From the NCBI RefSeq assembly GCF_900187425.1, contig NZ_FYDJ01000008.1, forward strand, positions 211,341 through 275,340: 64,000 nucleotides of DNA, read 5' to 3'. This DNA is from Pseudomonas sp. Irchel s3h14 (lineage in GTDB: Bacteria; Pseudomonadota; Gammaproteobacteria; Pseudomonadales; Pseudomonadaceae). Every line of letters starts with the position of its first letter. The first letter of the stretch is position 1. Both the position numbers and the translations under genes were made by a program. The notes beneath the pieces were generated by a model that did not search any database, had not been told where the DNA came from, and saw nothing but the letters and a program-made list of their open reading frames with translations. This document shows positions 42,060 through 50,948 of the stretch, in pieces.

Positions 42060-42953
42060 TCACACCATCTCGTCACGAATCCATTCAATCACCGATGTCC
42101 GCTTCGGCGCCCAGCCCAACAACTCCCGCGCATGTTTACCGCGAACCCGGCTGTTGGAGCCCAGGCCATAGTTGGCCATTTCATAGCCCCACTCAGCTTC
42201 CGCATCCTTCAGCGGCCAGTCTAGTGGCTCACCCAGATTCAGCGCCTGGGCAATCGCAGTGGTCATGTCGATGAACGACGCTTCACCGCTTTCGACGAAG
42301 TAGAAGGTGCCCGGTACGTTTTTGGTCAGCGCCAGCAGGTACAGGGAAACCACGTCTTCGATGTGCACGTTGGACCAGATGTTCTGGCCGGTACCGACAT
42401 GCCGGACCACGCCACTTTTACGCGCCTGTTTCAGCAAACGCGGGAGCTGCACGCTGTCACGATTGACGCCCAGGCTATGGCCGTAGATCAGGGTGTTGCA
42501 GATCACTGCCGAGTTCACCCCGTCCTTTGCTGCGCCGAGGATCAGGTTGTCGATGGCCACGCGCGCAGCCTTGTCGACGGTCGGTGCCGGCAGGTTGTCT
42601 TCGTAATAGATAACGTCGCTGGATTTACCGCCCGACGCATCGCCGACGATGCTCGAGCCGCTGGTGTGCAAGAACACTTTGTTGGAACCGCGAAGTGCAT
42701 CGAGCAACGCTTCTACCGCGCCGCGATGGTCGCTGCTGGCGGCGTTGATCACGGCGTCGGCAGCGCGGGCCTGTTCGGCCAGTAGTGCGCTGTCGTCAAG
42801 CGTGCCGATTACCGGGGTGATGCCCAGTTCGCGCAATTCATTAGCTTGTTCGGTGCTGCGCACCAGACCGGTGACGTTGTGGCCGGCGCGGACCAGACCC
42901 GTAGCGATGGAGCCGCCGATAAAACCTGCAGCGCCGGTGACGAATACGTTCAT
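42060..42953 (-). CDS. NAD(P)-dependent epimerase/dehydratase, 297 aa
   Basis: The start at 42953 places the Rossmann motif at the N-terminus (MNVFVTGAAGFIGGSIATGL, TGxxGxxG). It is an extended SDR: the Ser is in HTSGSSIVGD, the usual YxxxK is loosely kept near YYEDNLPAPTVDKAAR, and NTLIYGHSLG and SNVHIEDVVSLYLLAL follow. The sugar-binding C-terminal part contains SRVRGKHARELLGW. Substrate is unknown. It lies 103 bases downstream of the LysR gene on the same strand; the LysR and MdaB genes may control or share its function. Confidence 0.88.
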   Translation of the reverse strand: MNVFVTGAAGFIGGSIATGLVRAGHNVTGLVRSTEQANELRELGITPVIGTLDDSALLAEQARAADAVINAASSDHRGAVEALLDALRGSNKVFLHTSGSSIVGDASGGKSSDVIYYEDNLPAPTVDKAARVAIDNLILGAAKDGVNSAVICNTLIYGHSLGVNRDSVQLPRLLKQARKSGVVRHVGTGQNIWSNVHIEDVVSLYLLALTKNVPGTFYFVESGEASFIDMTTAIAQALNLGEPLDWPLKDAEAEWGYEMANYGLGSNSRVRGKHARELLGWAPKRTSVIEWIRDEMV

Positions 42954-43056
42954 GGAGAAACTCCCTGCGTTAATAAGTGATGCATCCAGTATCGAGGACC
43001 GATGCTTGTGGAAACAGACAGCGTTGCCCAATTCACTCTTGCGCAGGGGTCACGAA

Positions 43057-43968
43057 TCAGCCTTTGAAATCCGCGTTCGCGTAAGCCGCCAATTTGCCCT
43101 GGATGAAATCCAGGAAGCATTGAATCCGTAGGGCGAGTTGCGAGTTTCGGTAGTACACCGCGTTGATCGGCTGGCGATAGCCGCTGTTGAAATCCGCCAG
43201 CAGCACCTGCAAACGTCCGGCGCGGATGTCATCAATCGTCATGAAGTGCGACAGACAGGCAATGCCTTGGCCTTCCAGCGCCAAGTGCCTGATTGTCTCG
43301 CCGCTGGAGGCGCTGATCGACGCCTGAATCGGCCAGCGATCACCGTGAACGTAACGCAGCGGCCATTGGTTGAGGCCTTCGTTCTGGGTAAAGCCCAGCA
43401 GCGTGTGCCCGGACAAATCCGCCACTTCAGCCGGTACACCGTGTTTTTCAAGGTAGGCCGGGCTGGCGACGATGTGCAGCGGACTGCAACCCAGAGATCG
43501 AGCGTGCAAGGTCGAGTCGGCGAGCGTGCCGATACGGATGGCGATGTCGGTGCTTTGCTCCAGCAAATCGATGATCAAATCATTGCTGTTGAGTTCCAGC
43601 TGAATGTCCGGGTAGAGGCGGCGGAATTCGTCGATGTACGGCACGATCGCGTGCAGCATGAACGGCGATGCGGCATTGATCCGCAGACGCCCGGACGGGG
43701 TTTGCTGGCGAGAGGTCAGGCGTTCTTCGAGCTCGTCCATCTGATCGAGAATCAGCTTGGCGTGCTCGAAGAAGTACTTGCCCTCTTCGGTCAGGTCCAT
43801 GCGCCGCGTGGTGCGGTTGATCAGCGTGGTATCGAGTTTCGCCTCCAGCCGCGACAGCGTACGGCTGACCGCAGAAGGCGTTTGCCCGACCTGTTCGGCC
43901 GCAGCGGAAATCGATCCGCACTCAATCACGCAGACGAAAATCTGCAACTCATCGGATCTGGCTTTCAC
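43057..43968 (-). CDS. LysR-family transcriptional regulator, 303 aa
   Basis: Residues 1-60 are the winged helix-turn-helix (DELQIFVCVIECGSISAAAE, then VSRTLSRLEAKLDTTLINRT), followed by a linker helix and a two-lobed effector domain (PSGRLRINAASPFMLHAIVP, LNSNDLIIDLLEQSTDIAIRIG). It is downstream of mdaB by 57 bases on the same strand. Regulators of this type next to quinone or drug-modulator reductases often respond to electrophiles or quinones; the inducer here is not known. Confidence 0.92.
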   Translation of the reverse strand: MKARSDELQIFVCVIECGSISAAAEQVGQTPSAVSRTLSRLEAKLDTTLINRTTRRMDLTEEGKYFFEHAKLILDQMDELEERLTSRQQTPSGRLRINAASPFMLHAIVPYIDEFRRLYPDIQLELNSNDLIIDLLEQSTDIAIRIGTLADSTLHARSLGCSPLHIVASPAYLEKHGVPAEVADLSGHTLLGFTQNEGLNQWPLRYVHGDRWPIQASISASSGETIRHLALEGQGIACLSHFMTIDDIRAGRLQVLLADFNSGYRQPINAVYYRNSQLALRIQCFLDFIQGKLAAYANADFKG

Positions 43969-44025
43969 GGGTGCCCCTCATTCAAAACTGGCTTGATAGT
44001 AGCTGGATGCGGGGCAAAAGGAACC

Positions 44026-44616
44026 TTACGCCGGCAGGCCGAACACCTCGGTCAAATGCTGCTCATAGCGCGCCACATCGGCTTCGACATTCGGGCGTTT
44101 CATCACATCGACGGCCAGGAACGTCGGCAAACCGGTCATGCCGAGGAACTCGTTGGCCTTGTGGAACGGGAAGTACACCGCGTCAACGCCCTTGGCTTCG
44201 AAGAAGTCGGTCGGGTCGTCGAAGGCTTGCTGCGGCGCGTTCCAGGTCAGCGACAGCATGTATTGCTTGCCCTGCAACAGACCACCGCTGCCGTACTTTT
44301 GCGACGAGTCGGAACGCGTGCGGCCGTCGCTGGCGTAAAGGCTGCCATGGCCTTCGGTGAAGACTTCGTCGATGTACTTCTTGACGGTCCAGGGCGCGCC
44401 CATCCACCAGCCGGGCATCTGATAAATGATCACGTCGGCCCAGAGGAATTTGGCGACTTCTTCAGCGACGTCGTAACCCTTGTCGATGAAGGTGGCTTTC
44501 ACGTCGACACCGCCGCGATCCAGAACGCTCAGCGCAGCTTCATGCAGGGTGGCGTTGTAGCGGCCATCGGAGTGGGCAAACTTTTTGCCGCCATTGAGCA
44601 ACAGGACTTTTTTCAT
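44026..44616 (-). CDS. mdaB: NAD(P)H:quinone oxidoreductase, MdaB family, 196 aa
   Basis: The flavodoxin-like fold is shown by KKVLLLNGGKKFAHSDG (phosphate-binding start), WADVIIYQMPGWWMGAPW (FAD contact), KKYIDEVFTEGHGSLY and YMLSLTWNAPQQAF. Length and sequence fit MdaB, a cytosolic FAD enzyme that reduces quinones by two electrons and guards against redox cycling. The divergent gene at 44777 is a YgiN-like monooxygenase; in Escherichia coli mdaB and ygiN are neighbours too, which supports a quinone redox partnership. Confidence 0.85.
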   Translation of the reverse strand: MKKVLLLNGGKKFAHSDGRYNATLHEAALSVLDRGGVDVKATFIDKGYDVAEEVAKFLWADVIIYQMPGWWMGAPWTVKKYIDEVFTEGHGSLYASDGRTRSDSSQKYGSGGLLQGKQYMLSLTWNAPQQAFDDPTDFFEAKGVDAVYFPFHKANEFLGMTGLPTFLAVDVMKRPNVEADVARYEQHLTEVFGLPA

Positions 44617-44776
44617 GGGAAGTCTCGGAAGGTTGGAATTCGATGGCGGCAGAGTAGCGATCTGCCTCGCGCGGAATAAGCGCTGAATTCACAAAATTCA
44701 TTTGACCAATACGCACGAATCGACAGGCGATTGTTGCCATAAACTTGCGCCGATTCTGAACTTGAGGAGATTTCTG

Positions 44777-45091
44777 ATGAGTGAAATGCAAGGCTTCATC
44801 CTGCACGCCAAGACCCGCCCGGAAAAATCTGACGCCTTTGAAGCGTTTTTCAGCGCTTATGTAGAAGCGAGCCGCACCGAGCCGGGTTGCATCGAGTACC
44901 ACATGCTGCGCGACAAACAGGACCCGACGCTGTTTATCTTCTACGAGATCTGGCAGTCCCAGGCTCACCTCGACGTGCACTCGAACCTGCCGCACATGAA
45001 GCAGTTCCTCGAGCAACGCGATGAGTACCTGGAACGGGATTTCGATATCCGCGCCATCGACATGCTCAGCCCGTCGTCCGCTACCCGCTAA
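44777..45091 (+). CDS. Antibiotic-biosynthesis-monooxygenase-type protein (YgiN-like), 104 aa
   Basis: GAGGAG at 44764-44769 sets the start. The dimeric ferredoxin-like ABM fold is visible: GFILHAKTRPEKSDAFEAFF, EPGCIEYHMLRDKQDPTLFI, YEIWQSQAHLDVHSNLPHMK. YgiN-type members oxidise quinols without metal cofactors. It is divergent from mdaB with 160 bases between, room for a shared control region. Its 3' end overlaps the TauE/SafE gene by 11 bases in convergent orientation, so one of the two transcripts must pass through the other. Confidence 0.85.
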   Translation: MSEMQGFILHAKTRPEKSDAFEAFFSAYVEASRTEPGCIEYHMLRDKQDPTLFIFYEIWQSQAHLDVHSNLPHMKQFLEQRDEYLERDFDIRAIDMLSPSSATR

Positions 45092-45845
45092 TCAGCAAGT
45101 GGCCGCCGAGCACGCCGAGGCCAATGAAGAACATACGTTTGAACAGCACGGCGCTGATCCGCTGGCGCAGCCATTGCCCCAGCAACATGCCGAGCACCGC
45201 CGGGATCAGCGCCAGCAACGACGCAATTAACTCGCCACCGCCCAGTGCGTCGCGCCATAACAGGCCGGCGGCCAAGGCCAGGGTCGAGACGGTGAACGAC
45301 AGACCCAGCGCCTGCACCAGCTCATCCTTGCTCAAGCCCAAGGCTTGCAGATAAGGCACGGCGGGAATCACGAAGACGCCGGTGGCCGAGGTGATGACGC
45401 CCGTCAACAGGCCGCAAAGTGGACCGAGCCAGCGCTCGGTGTGACTGCCGACACGTAAGGTCGGTAGTAACAATCCGCTCAACGCATAGAGCAACAGCGC
45501 CGCGCCCAATCCCCGCACGACCCAATGACCACCCGCCATGCGGATCCACAACGTGCCGGCTCCGGTGCCGATGAAGATCGCCAGCAACATCGGCCACAAC
45601 CGTTTGATCAACCCCCGCAGATGCCCGCCAAATGCCAGTTGCCAGACATTGGTGAGCGTTGCGGGGATGATCAGCAGCGCGGCAGCCTGCGTCGGTGCCA
45701 TAGCCAGACCGAGCAAGCCCATCGCGATGGTCGGCAGACCAAGGCCGATCACACCCTTGATCATGCCGGCCAGTAGAAAGGTCGAGATGACCATCAATGA
45801 AAGGGCCAGACCGAGGTTTTGATAGAACGCGGCGAGAGTATTCAT
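45081..45845 (-). CDS. TauE/SafE-family membrane exporter, 254 aa
   Basis: The start at 45845 gives an N-terminus that enters the membrane at once (LALSLMVISTFLLAGMIKGVIGLGLP). Seven or eight hydrophobic segments are seen, and both TauE/SafE repeats with their G-x-G-x-G/P (GVIGLGLP, CGLLTGVITSATGVFVIPAVPYLQALGL) are present. The family exports sulfite, sulfoacetate and similar anions. The gene is read divergently from a LysR regulator across a region containing a perfect palindrome, so that regulator is the likely controller. Confidence 0.88.
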   Translation of the reverse strand: MNTLAAFYQNLGLALSLMVISTFLLAGMIKGVIGLGLPTIAMGLLGLAMAPTQAAALLIIPATLTNVWQLAFGGHLRGLIKRLWPMLLAIFIGTGAGTLWIRMAGGHWVVRGLGAALLLYALSGLLLPTLRVGSHTERWLGPLCGLLTGVITSATGVFVIPAVPYLQALGLSKDELVQALGLSFTVSTLALAAGLLWRDALGGGELIASLLALIPAVLGMLLGQWLRQRISAVLFKRMFFIGLGVLGGHLLISG

Positions 45846-45899
45846 GACGCTATCGTGAGCCCGGATTGGCTGCTTGAAAATCTGCCATATACTGAGGCA

Positions 45900-45920
45900 G
45901 CCTCTTGCTTGGCAAGAGGC
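45900..45920. promoter_or_regulatory. Perfect palindrome in the divergent tauE-like/lysR region
   Basis: GCCTCTTGC and GCAAGAGGC form a 9-bp perfect inverted repeat around TTG, 55 bases before the tauE-like start and just before a REP element. It could be the operator of the LysR protein encoded at 46048, or a hairpin. Confidence 0.4.
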
Positions 45921-45922
45921 AT

Positions 45923-46034
45923 GATCGTTCCCACGCTCTGCGTGGGAATGCAGCCCGTGACGCTCCGCGTCACATGCCGAAGCTGACGCAGAGCGTCCAG
46001 TGAGGCATTCCCACGCAGGAGCGTGGGAACGATC
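45923..46034. repeat. 112-bp REP-type palindromic element, second copy
   Basis: Same ends, length and inner repeats as the element at 40273-40384. It fills the space directly before the LysR gene, ending 13 bases before the start codon, so the regulator's own promoter must lie in or beyond the repeat. Confidence 0.85.
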
Positions 46035-46047
46035 TTCGGGACACACC

Positions 46048-46932
46048 ATGCACTTCGACCTGACCGACCTGCGCCTCTACCTGAACATCCTCGACAGCGG
46101 CAACATCACCGCCGGCGCCGCTCGCAGTCATCTGTCCCTGGCGGCGGCGAGTGCGCGCATCCGCGCCATGGAGTCTTCGTTGGGGATCGAGTTTCTGCAA
46201 CGCGGTCGCCGCGGTGTCAGCCCGACCCCGGCCGGCAAGGCCCTGGCGCAACACGCCCGCGTCCTGCTGCAACAGGCCGAACTCATGCAGCAGGATCTGG
46301 CCGAATACGCCAAGGGCGTCAAAGGTCAGGTGCGACTGTTGTGCAATACCACGGCGATCACTGAGTACCTGCCGGAGTTGCTCGCGGACTTTCTTCGCGA
46401 CCACCCCAACCTCGACATCGATCTGCAAGAACTGCCCAGTGCGCGCATCACCCACGCCTTGCGCCAAGGTGCGGCAGACCTGGGCATCGTCTCTGACGCC
46501 GTGGACACCGATGACCTGCAGACCCGCCCGTTTCGCGACGATCCGCTGGTGCTGATAATGCCCCGCGATCATCCCTTGGCGCACGCAGGTGTCGTAAGTT
46601 TCAGCGACACCTTGCACCACGACTACATTGGCCTGAACGCCAACAGCGCCTTGTCGGTGTACCTGGAAGAACAGGCGCTGCACACCGGCTCACGCCTGCA
46701 GATCCGCATCCGCGCCGACGGTTTTGATGGTGTGATGCGCATGGTCGTCCGGGGGGCCGGGCTGGCGATTGTGCCCCTCGCGGCAGTTGAGCGCTGGCGT
46801 GGTGAACAATCCTTCAAGAGTCTCGCCCTGCAAGAACCTTGGGCCACACGCAAACTGCTGCTCTGCGCTCGGGATTTCAGCGCATTGCCCGGTTATGCCA
46901 AGGCCTTGCTGCATGCCTTGACTCTCCCCTGA
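46048..46932 (+). CDS. LysR-family transcriptional regulator, 294 aa
   Basis: The start at 46048 is taken at MHFDLTDLRLYLNILD; upstream codons fall within a REP element. The helix-turn-helix (GNITAGAARSHLSLAAASARI, about 20-45) is followed by the effector domain (QVRLLCNTTAITEYLPELLA, SARITHALRQGAADLGIVSD, GAGLAIVPLAAVERW). It is divergent from the TauE/SafE gene and probably regulates it. No strong ribosome binding site is seen. Confidence 0.92.
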   Translation: MHFDLTDLRLYLNILDSGNITAGAARSHLSLAAASARIRAMESSLGIEFLQRGRRGVSPTPAGKALAQHARVLLQQAELMQQDLAEYAKGVKGQVRLLCNTTAITEYLPELLADFLRDHPNLDIDLQELPSARITHALRQGAADLGIVSDAVDTDDLQTRPFRDDPLVLIMPRDHPLAHAGVVSFSDTLHHDYIGLNANSALSVYLEEQALHTGSRLQIRIRADGFDGVMRMVVRGAGLAIVPLAAVERWRGEQSFKSLALQEPWATRKLLLCARDFSALPGYAKALLHALTLP

Positions 46933-46977
46933 GGGGCAGACTTTACCCTTGAGTTTTCATCTTCAAGGACAGAGACG

Positions 46978-47553
46978 ATGGGCAAACGAATTCTGGTGAT
47001 TCTGGGTCATCCGGCGAGCAACAGTTTTTGCGGCGCACTCGCCGAACGTTACGCCCAGTCGGCGGTGCGCGCCGGGCATGAGGTGCGCCAGTTGTTTCTG
47101 GGCGCAATGGACTTTGATCCGGTGCTGCGTGAAGGTTATCAACAGGTCCAGCCACTGGAAGCCGACTTGCGCCGCGCCCAGGCGGACATTGTGTGGGCCG
47201 AGCACCTGACGCTGGTTTATCCGATCTGGTGGGGCGGAGTTCCGGCGTTGCTCAAGGGCTTTTTCGATCGAGTGTTCCTGCCGGGTTTCGCGTTCAAATA
47301 CCGCGAAGGCAAGGCCTTTCCCGACAAACTCCTGCACGGCCGCAGCGCCCATTTGCTGGTGACTATGGACACGCCACCCTGGTATTACCGCTGGGTCTAT
47401 CGCATGCCTGGACTGCATCAGATCCGCAAAACCACCTTGGCTTTTTGCGGTATCGAACCTCAGCGAACGCTCACGTTCGGCCCGATTCTCGGTTCCAGCG
47501 CTGACCAGCGCGAAATCTGGTTACGGCAGACCCAAGCTATCGCCAGCCGCTGA
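46978..47553 (+). CDS. Flavodoxin-fold NAD(P)H oxidoreductase, 191 aa
   Basis: GKRILVILGHPASNSFCGAL is the FMN/FAD phosphate loop of the quinone-reductase (NQO/KefF-type) family. WAEHLTLVYPIWWGGVPALLKGFFDRVFLPGFAF is the hallmark flavin-contact region, and LLVTMDTPPWYYRW the third. AAGGA precedes the start. A MerR-type regulator starts 46 bases after its stop on the same strand, suggesting a redox-responsive pair. Confidence 0.9.
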   Translation: MGKRILVILGHPASNSFCGALAERYAQSAVRAGHEVRQLFLGAMDFDPVLREGYQQVQPLEADLRRAQADIVWAEHLTLVYPIWWGGVPALLKGFFDRVFLPGFAFKYREGKAFPDKLLHGRSAHLLVTMDTPPWYYRWVYRMPGLHQIRKTTLAFCGIEPQRTLTFGPILGSSADQREIWLRQTQAIASR

Positions 47554-47599
47554 GTCTGCCGATAATGCACCGGGCTACCACGGCGAAAAGGGACTTTCC

Positions 47600-47971
47600 A
47601 TGTATATCGGCCAAGCCGCGCAACGCTCCGGAACCACGATCAAGAGCATCCGCCATTACGAGTCGATTGGCCTGCTGCCTGCCGCTCAGCGGTTGGGCAA
47701 ATACCGCGTCTACGACCAGCAAAGCGTTGACCTGCTGATCTTCATCAAGTGCGCCCAGCAGCTGGGTTTCAGGCTCAAGGAATTGCAGTCGATCTTCGCC
47801 GGACATCAAGGGCCGCAAATGCCGTGGGAACTGGCCCATCAGGTCATCGCCGCCAAGAAACAGGAAATCAGCGAACGGATCGCTGCGCTGTCGCAGCAGC
47901 ATTCGCAATTGGTCGAGTTCGAAGCCAGCCTCGAACAGAGCCGGTTCTATTGCCCGCTGAACAGTCTTTGA
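47600..47971 (+). CDS. MerR-family transcriptional regulator, 123 aa
   Basis: The N-terminal winged helix (MYIGQAAQRSGTTIKSIRHY, then ESIGLLPAAQR and YRVYDQQSVDLLIFI) is followed by the dimerisation helix (AKKQEISERIAALSQQHSQL). Only one Cys (FYCPLNSL) lies near the end, so a CueR-like metal site is unlikely. It follows an NAD(P)H oxidoreductase gene and may control it or the downstream cupin. Confidence 0.92.
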   Translation: MYIGQAAQRSGTTIKSIRHYESIGLLPAAQRLGKYRVYDQQSVDLLIFIKCAQQLGFRLKELQSIFAGHQGPQMPWELAHQVIAAKKQEISERIAALSQQHSQLVEFEASLEQSRFYCPLNSL

Positions 47972-48080
47972 GGGCAATGCGCGTTTCTGGACAGCTCAAT
48001 GTCGAGCACAGACAACTGACCGGTGGACGGGCGCTATAGGGTGCGACTTCAGTTCTCTAGTCGATTGCCCCGGAGTCCAC

Positions 48081-48425
48081 ATGACCGCACCTATTACCGT
48101 ACTTCGCGATACCCACCCACTGCCGGTGCTCGACGCCTGCAAATGGGAAAAACTCGAAGGCGACCCGCACACCGTCAACCTCAACGCCTACACCAGCGAA
48201 GACGGCAGCAAGATCATGGGCACCTGGATCTGCACGCCGGGCAAGTGGTATGTGGAATACGTGAAGTGGGAATACTGCGATTTCCGCGAGGGGTACTGCA
48301 TCATCACCCCAGAAGGAAAGGAGCCGATCCATCTGCGCGCCGGTGATATTTTCGTCATTGAGCCGGGCATGAAAGGCACGTGGGAAGTGGTTGAAACCGT
48401 GCGCAAGTATTTCGTGTTTGCCTGA
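48081..48425 (+). CDS. Cupin-domain protein, 114 aa
   Basis: The small beta-barrel is visible: GTWICTPGKWYVEYVKWEYC, DFREGYCIITPEGKEPIHLRAGDIFVIEPGMKGTWEVVE and KYFVF. This is the Cupin_3 (DUF861) pattern, similar to ureidoglycolate-lyase-like and unknown-function cupins. The usual metal-binding His pair is not evident in the first motif, so catalysis is uncertain. It stands alone and converges on mmsB. Confidence 0.85.
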   Translation: MTAPITVLRDTHPLPVLDACKWEKLEGDPHTVNLNAYTSEDGSKIMGTWICTPGKWYVEYVKWEYCDFREGYCIITPEGKEPIHLRAGDIFVIEPGMKGTWEVVETVRKYFVFA

Positions 48426-48428
48426 TGC

Positions 48429-48465
48429 AAAAAAACCGGGAGATCACCCGACGTGATTTCCCGGT
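48429..48465 (-). terminator. Terminator of the mmsA-mmsB operon (minus strand)
   Basis: ACCGGGA-x-ATCAC and GTGAT-x-TCCCGGT form a long stem. Read on the minus strand it is followed by seven T, right after the mmsB end and the REP palindrome. On the plus strand it also lies directly after the cupin stop. Confidence 0.85.
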
Positions 48466-48491
48466 AAATGTCGATAGGAACATGCAGTACT

Positions 48492-48519
48492 TGTGGGAGC
48501 GAGCAAGCTCGCTCCCACA
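48492..48519. repeat. REP-type perfect palindrome
   Basis: TGTGGGAGCGAGC and GCTCGCTCCCACA are perfect inverted partners with AA between, 4 bases downstream of mmsB. It can form a stable hairpin in either transcript. Confidence 0.9.
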
Positions 48520-48523
48520 GGTT

Positions 48524-49411
48524 TTATTGCGGTTTGCGATAGCTGTTGATGATCGCCGAGAAGTCCTTGCCACCTTCCCCACGCTGGCTCATCGCCTGAT
48601 ACAACTGCTGGGCCACCGCGCCGAGCACCACCGGTTGGTGCGCCTGACGTGCCGCTTCCGTGGCCAGCCCCAGATCCTTGAGCATCAGTTCGGCACCGAA
48701 ACCGCCGGTGTAGCCGCGCGAGGCCGGCGCCGTTTCGACGATGCCCGGCCACGGGTTGTACATCTCCGAACTCCAGCAACGGCCAGTGGAACTGTTGATG
48801 ATCCCGGCCAGCACCGTCGTGTCGATCCCGAGCGCATCGCCCAGCGCCATGGCTTCGCTGACACCGACCATGGAGATCGCCAGCAGCAGGTTGTTGCAGA
48901 TCTTGGCAATTTGCCCGGTGCCGACTTCACCGCAATGGACGATGTTGCGGCCCATCTGCGCCAGCACTGGTTGCAGGGTGGCGAACAGCTCAGGGGTAGC
49001 GCCGACCATAAAGGTCAGCGTCCCGGCCGCAGCACCGCCAGTACCACCGGAGACCGGCGCATCCGCCATAGCCACGCCTTGCTTGGCCGCCGCCGCGGCG
49101 ACATCACGCGCCGTTTGCGGATCGATGGTGCTGCAATCAACGGCCGGCACACCCTTGGCGATGCCCGCCAACACGCCGTCTTCACCCAGCCACACGCTGC
49201 GCACATGCACAGCGGCGGGCAGCATGGTGATCACCAGCTCTGCGCCTTGAGCCGCTTCACGTGCCGAAGCACTGATGCTGCCGCCCAGTTGCTCCAGCTC
49301 TGCCAGAACGGTTTTGTTCAGATCGACCAGTCGCAGTGCATGGCCAGCCTTGATCAGGTTGCGCGCCATCGGCGCGCCCATGTTGCCGAGACCGATAAAA
49401 GCGATTTTCAT
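48524..49411 (-). CDS. mmsB: 3-hydroxyisobutyrate dehydrogenase, 295 aa
   Basis: The enzyme oxidises 3-hydroxyisobutyrate to methylmalonate semialdehyde with NAD in valine breakdown. The Rossmann motif GLGNMGAPMA (from residue 7), the substrate loop DAPVSGGTGGAAAGTL (from 118) and the catalytic Lys170 in GQIAKICNN are all present. The C-terminal motif is KDLGLA. It follows mmsA by 10 bases on the same strand, the standard mmsAB order. Confidence 0.95.
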   Translation of the reverse strand: MKIAFIGLGNMGAPMARNLIKAGHALRLVDLNKTVLAELEQLGGSISASAREAAQGAELVITMLPAAVHVRSVWLGEDGVLAGIAKGVPAVDCSTIDPQTARDVAAAAAKQGVAMADAPVSGGTGGAAAGTLTFMVGATPELFATLQPVLAQMGRNIVHCGEVGTGQIAKICNNLLLAISMVGVSEAMALGDALGIDTTVLAGIINSSTGRCWSSEMYNPWPGIVETAPASRGYTGGFGAELMLKDLGLATEAARQAHQPVVLGAVAQQLYQAMSQRGEGGKDFSAIINSYRKPQ

Positions 49412-49421
49412 GTCCGGCTCC

Positions 49422-50948
49422 TTAACGCAAGTTAATGGTGGTGTTCACACCGTCGTTGACGCTGTTGTCATCGAACCAGCGACTGGTGACAGTCTTGGTC
49501 TGAGTGTAGAACTGCACCACTTGCTTGCCATATGGACCGAGGTCGCCGAGTTTGGACCCGCGCGAACCGGTGAAGCTGAAGAACGGAACCGGCACCGGAA
49601 TCGGGATGTTGATGCCGACCTGGCCGACGTCGATTTCAGTCTGGAATTTACGCGCCGCCGCACCGCTCTGGGTGAACAGGCCCGTGCCGTTGCCGAACGG
49701 GTTGGCGTTAACCAGTGCGATGGCCTCATCGAGGGTATCGACTTCCAGCACCACCAGCACCGGACCGAAGATTTCCTGGGTGTAGATCTGCATCTCTGGG
49801 GTTACGCCGGAGAACAGGGTCGGGCCGACAAAGTTGCCTTTCTCGAAGCCGGGAACTGTAATCTCACGACCGTCCAGTTCCAGCTTCGCGCCTTCCTTGA
49901 TGCCGCTCTCGATCAGATCCAGAATCCGCGCCTTGGCCTTCTTGGAAATCACTGGACCCACATCAGTGCCCGGCTCGCTGCCGGCATTCACTTTGAGTTT
50001 CTGCGCCAGCGCCTTCAGGTCAGGCAGCCATTGTTTGGCCGCGCCCACCAGCACCACGACGGAGGTGGCCATGCAGCGTTGCCCGGCTGCACCGAAACCG
50101 GCACCGACCAGCGCATTGAGCGCTTGTTCGCGGTTGGCATCCGGCAGCACAACGGCGTGGTTCTTCGCGCCCATCATCGATTGCACGCGCTTGCCGTGTT
50201 TACCGGCCAGGTCGTAGACGTGAGTACCGACGGCGGTCGAACCGACGAAGGAAACAGCTTTGATGTCCTTGTGGGTGCAGAGCGCATCCACCACGTCTTT
50301 ACCGCCATGCACGACGTTGAGCACGCCGGCCGGAACGCCGGCCTCGATCGCCAGTTCCACCAGCAGCATGGTCGACATCGGGTCCTGTTCGGACGGCTTG
50401 AGCACGAAGGTGTTGCCGCAGGCGATGGCCATCGGGAACATCCACAGCGGAATCATCGCCGGGAAGTTGAACGGGGTGATGCCGGCGCAAACGCCGATTG
50501 GCTGACGCAGGGTGTAGGTATCGACGCCGCCAGCAACGTTCTCGGCGAACTCGCCCATTTGCAGGCTGCCGATGGAGCAGGCGTGCTCGACCACTTCCAG
50601 GCCGCGGAAGATATCGCCTTCAGCGTCGGCGATGGTTTTGCCTTGTTCGTTGCTGAGCACCACGGCGATGCGCTTGGAGTGTTCGCGAATCAACGCCTGG
50701 AGCTTGAGCATGATGCGCATCCGCGCGCCGATCGGCGTCAGCTTCCAGGTCTGGAAGGCGCGATGGGCGGCGCTGATCGCGGCGTCGACTTCCTGCGCGG
50801 TCGCGAACGGCACTTTCGCCAGCACTTGCTGGGTCGCCGGGTTGACGATGTCGTGCCATTCGGTGGTCTGGGACTCGACCCACTCGCCGTCGATCAACAG
50901 CTTTACCGTTTGGACAGTGGTTTCGTTTGGCGTGAGCGATGCGTTCAT
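49422..50948 (-). CDS. mmsA: Methylmalonate-semialdehyde dehydrogenase (CoA-acylating), 508 aa
   Basis: It converts methylmalonate semialdehyde to propionyl-CoA with NAD and CoA, the last step shared by valine and inositol catabolism. Family marks: ITPFNFPAMIPLWMFPMA (N161), FVGSTAVGTHVY, MMGAKNHAVVLPDA, and the catalytic Cys292 in GQRCMATS. Length fits the ~500-residue norm. It is the first gene of a two-gene operon, with a LysR-type regulator divergent 163 bases upstream. Confidence 0.95.
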   Translation of the reverse strand: MNASLTPNETTVQTVKLLIDGEWVESQTTEWHDIVNPATQQVLAKVPFATAQEVDAAISAAHRAFQTWKLTPIGARMRIMLKLQALIREHSKRIAVVLSNEQGKTIADAEGDIFRGLEVVEHACSIGSLQMGEFAENVAGGVDTYTLRQPIGVCAGITPFNFPAMIPLWMFPMAIACGNTFVLKPSEQDPMSTMLLVELAIEAGVPAGVLNVVHGGKDVVDALCTHKDIKAVSFVGSTAVGTHVYDLAGKHGKRVQSMMGAKNHAVVLPDANREQALNALVGAGFGAAGQRCMATSVVVLVGAAKQWLPDLKALAQKLKVNAGSEPGTDVGPVISKKAKARILDLIESGIKEGAKLELDGREITVPGFEKGNFVGPTLFSGVTPEMQIYTQEIFGPVLVVLEVDTLDEAIALVNANPFGNGTGLFTQSGAAARKFQTEIDVGQVGINIPIPVPVPFFSFTGSRGSKLGDLGPYGKQVVQFYTQTKTVTSRWFDDNSVNDGVNTTINLR

